From contig CAWIJO010000009.1 in the NCBI GenBank assembly GCA_963836355.1, positions 1 to 64,000 of the forward strand: 64,000 nucleotides of DNA. The letters are read 5' to 3'. Under the pieces are notes generated by a model, which was given only the letters and a program-made list of their open reading frames with translations, ran no database searches and was not told the DNA's origin. A program made the position numbers and the translations under genes. This document shows, one piece after another, positions 62,263 through 64,000 of this stretch. Source of the stretch: Palsa-506 sp963836355. Its GTDB lineage: Bacteria > Actinomycetota > Actinomycetes > Streptosporangiales > Streptosporangiaceae. Position 1 is the first letter of the stretch; each line of letters begins with the position of its first letter.

Positions 62263-63183
62263 TCAACGCCCACGGCTTCGGTTGCGCATGAAGTCGGCGA
62301 CAACGCGCCCGAGCTCGTCGCCGGCGTCTTCCTGGAGGAAGTGGCCGGCGTTCTCGATGATGGGATGGGTCAGGCCCCGCGTACCGGAGAGGAGTCGGCG
62401 CATGATCGGTGCCATGGCGCCCGTGATCGGGTCGCCGTCGCTGAACGTCAGCAGGAACGGCGTGTCGCTGGTCTTCAGCACCTCCCAGGCCGCGCGGTTG
62501 GCTGCACTCGCCGGGTCGTCCGGGCGGGTGGGCACCAGACCGGGCATCGCTCGAGCTCCGGCCTTGGCGCGCTCCTCGGGGAAGGGCGCGTCGCACGCCG
62601 CACGGATGTGATCGGTCATCGGGCGCACACAGCCGGCGGCGACCAGGCGCCCGATGTCGAGGACCTCGGCCTTCTCGACCGCGGTACGGAACTGCCACCA
62701 GATCTCGGGCATGTCGAAGTCGCCGGCCGGCAGCCCGGTGTTGGCCGCGACCACCCTCGCGAAGCGCTCGGGATGCTCGGCGACGAGGCGAAGCCCGATC
62801 AGGCCTCCCCAGTCCTGACCGACCAGTGTGATCTCACCCAGATCGAGATGGTCGAAGGCCAACTGCCGGGTCCACTCGACCATTCGCGCGAGGGTGTAGT
62901 CGTCCCGGCGAAGCGGCTTGTCGGAGCGGCCGAAGCCGACCAGATCGGGAGCCACGCAGCGGATGCCGTCCTCGACGAGCACCCGGATCACGTGACGGTA
63001 GAGGAAGGACCAGGACGGCTCGCCGTGCAGCAGCAACGCGACCGGCGCGTCGGCAGGCCCGACATCGACATACGCCATGCGCAGCGTGCCCCCGTCGGGG
63101 TCGGTCACCTCGGCGTACGCCGGCTCCCAGGGGAAGTCCGGAAGATGGTCGAAAGCAGCGTCCGGGGTGCGGTAGACCTCCAT
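62263..63183 (-). CDS. Haloalkane dehalogenase (alpha/beta hydrolase)
   Basis: 306 aa from ATG 63183. MEVYRTPDAAFDHLPDFPWE is the usual start of HLD-I dehalogenases. ALLLHGEPSWSFLYRHVIRV gives the oxyanion-hole Glu/Trp halide ligands, LVGQDWGGLIGLRLVAEHPE the Asp nucleophile, and IENAGHFLQEDAGDELGRVV the catalytic His. It releases halide from haloalkanes or acts on related substrates. The family length and motif set are complete. No strong ribosome site. Isolated between an IS3-split gene and a VOC fragment. Confidence 0.93.
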   Translation of the reverse strand: MEVYRTPDAAFDHLPDFPWEPAYAEVTDPDGGTLRMAYVDVGPADAPVALLLHGEPSWSFLYRHVIRVLVEDGIRCVAPDLVGFGRSDKPLRRDDYTLARMVEWTRQLAFDHLDLGEITLVGQDWGGLIGLRLVAEHPERFARVVAANTGLPAGDFDMPEIWWQFRTAVEKAEVLDIGRLVAAGCVRPMTDHIRAACDAPFPEERAKAGARAMPGLVPTRPDDPASAANRAAWEVLKTSDTPFLLTFSDGDPITGAMAPIMRRLLSGTRGLTHPIIENAGHFLQEDAGDELGRVVADFMRNRSRGR

Positions 63184-63299
63184 GGCCGCACACAATGCCA
63201 GGCCACCGCTCCACCTCGAGGACCTGCCGACGCCATTCCCGGAGCGCGGCCCGACCGGATTGGGGCTCACCGACGACTCCCGGGATGACTGCTGGCCGA

Positions 63300-63455
63300 T
63301 CAGGCGTCTTCGAACATGGCGGCGAGCTGCGCCTCGAGCTCCTCCACCGGGATCTCCCGCAGTGGCTGGTCGAAGGCCCATCGGTGACCCGACGGGTCCA
63401 GGACCTCTCCCGTCCGCACACCCCAGAACGCATCCTTGAGCGGGCAGAGCAGAGC
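63300..63455 (-). pseudogene. C-terminal fragment of a VOC-family (PhnB-like) protein
   Basis: The frame ending at the TGA at 63300 reads ALLCPLKDAFWGVRTGEVLD, PSGHRWAFDQPLREIPVEEL and EAQLAAMFEDA. FWG-x-R...D-P-x-G-H-x-W is the usual C-terminal half of glyoxalase/bleomycin-type proteins. No N-terminal half is found upstream, so it is a fragment. Confidence 0.75.
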
Positions 63456-63480
63456 GTGCGCGGGCGAGGCCTGCCTGCCG

Positions 63481-63867
63481 TCAGCCGCGCACGCGCAGGA
63501 CCACGACGGCGACTATGTAGGCGAGGCCGCCGAGGCCGAGCAGCCAGTCGTAGGGGGCACCGCTGCCGCCGCGGGCGATGGAAATCGCGAACGCGACGAT
63601 CAGAGCCGCCAGCACGACGCAGCCGGCAAGCGAGGTCGCCTTCAGATCGATGGTGTTGATGCGCTCGTCCCGCCGGTCCAGCAGGCCCTTGACGGTCTCG
63701 CTGCGGCGGCGCACCAGCCACAGCAGCCCGGCGAACGCCACCATGACCACGAGCCCACCGACCCCGAACCAGCTTCGCCCGCCGATCAGGCCTGCTACCA
63801 GGTACACGATTCCGCCAGCGACCGCGATCGCCGGCACGGTGAGCTCGGTCGCGCTAGGCGTCCTCAT
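63481..63867 (-). CDS. Small membrane protein paired with a helix-turn-helix regulator
   Basis: 128 aa, four membrane segments in two hairpins: ELTVPAIAVAGGIVYLVAGL, FGVGGLVVMVAFAGLLWLV, SLAGCVVLAALIVAFAISIA and DWLLGLGGLAYIVAVVVLRV, joined by a charged cytoplasmic loop (RRRSETVKGLLDRRDERINT). ATG 63867 lies inside the upstream regulator gene (14-base overlap), with GGAGGAG in that gene as ribosome site. DUF2178-like in layout. Probably functions with the regulator. Confidence 0.82.
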   Translation of the reverse strand: MRTPSATELTVPAIAVAGGIVYLVAGLIGGRSWFGVGGLVVMVAFAGLLWLVRRRSETVKGLLDRRDERINTIDLKATSLAGCVVLAALIVAFAISIARGGSGAPYDWLLGLGGLAYIVAVVVLRVRG

Positions 63868-64000
63868 GGAAGATCTCCTCCACGGCCGCGCCGAAGAAGC
63901 GGCCCATGGCCAGGGCCAGTGGAAGCGACGGCAGGTACCGTCCCGCCTCGATCGAGTTGATCGTTTGGCGCGAGACGCCCAGTGCGTGCCCCAGCTCGGC
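63854..64000 (-). CDS. Cro/C1-type helix-turn-helix regulator, partial (runs off the window)
   Basis: The last 48 residues are visible: AELGHALGVSRQTINSIEAG, RYLPSLPLALAMGRFFGAAV, EEIFHEDA and TAG at 63854. This is the short YozG/Xre-type repressor typically about 65-70 residues; its start lies beyond base 64000. Overlaps the membrane protein gene by 14 bases. Confidence 0.9.
   Translation of the reverse strand, partial: AELGHALGVSRQTINSIEAGRYLPSLPLALAMGRFFGAAVEEIFHEDA

Noticed and set aside
47232..64000. A defined genomic island bounded by the integrase
   Set aside because: No att direct repeat or tRNA was found at either side, so limits cannot be given.

Overview
The window is high-GC DNA with GTG/ATG starts, strong AGGAGG-type ribosome sites, many ATGA/GTGA gene overlaps and typical actinobacterial families (PIN-PhoH, LCP, NarL-type two-component pairs, pSAM2-like integrative element). 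It is almost certainly a chromosome segment of a filamentous or soil actinobacterium. The species cannot be read from the sequence.

Layout. 0.5-8.1 kb: a minus-strand island with a BTAD (SARP-like) regulator and a translationally coupled 77-aa partner, an M43 metalloprotease, an acidic 27-residue-repeat protein, an 89-aa protein, a 106-aa protein and an M28 peptidase. The two peptidases lack signal peptides yet end in nearly the same 13-residue tail. An IS4-family element sits in the M43 promoter region between two exact-abutting 290-bp direct repeats. 8.9-16.2 kb: a tyrosine recombinase split by an IS110-family element, a Sua5/YciO-type gene, a LuxR fragment, an intact IS66 element with an 8-bp target duplication, and a coupled FHA-membrane/small-protein pair that shares a short Q-Q-x(5)-I-x-N-V-G-x-D-Q motif resembling amyloid signalling motifs. 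16.9-21.5 kb: a decayed AICE (pSAM2-type) integrated in the initiator tRNA gene: VapBC-like pair, Tra C-terminus, zinc-ribbon protein, RepSA, Xis and Int, with the last four genes chained by ATGA overlaps and several of them broken.

21.7-47.1 kb looks like chromosome backbone devoted to the cell envelope and housekeeping: two GT-C type membrane glycosyltransferases, an LCP ligase (frameshifted), an overlapping operon of nucleotidyltransferase, DUF5941-like membrane protein, glycerol-1-phosphate-dehydrogenase-like enzyme, CDP-alcohol phosphotransferase and GT2, an IspD/TarI-like cytidylyltransferase, another GT2, PIN-PhoH, a cis-prenyltransferase, ATP-type PEP carboxykinase, an NlpC/P60 hydrolase (frameshifted) and a DUF255 thioredoxin-fold protein. 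Together these suggest assembly of a polyol-phosphate wall or lipid glycan and its attachment.

47.2-64 kb is accessory again: a tyrosine integrase, two NarL-type two-component systems (one kinase cut by a missing C, the other a double-kinase reading frame broken at a G7 tract), decayed ABC genes, small membrane proteins with coupled regulators, a secreted beta-barrel gene interrupted by an IS3 element, a haloalkane dehalogenase, and a Cro/C1-type regulator running off the end. A striking number of genes carry single-base indels; whether this is decay, phase variation or sequence error cannot be settled from the window.
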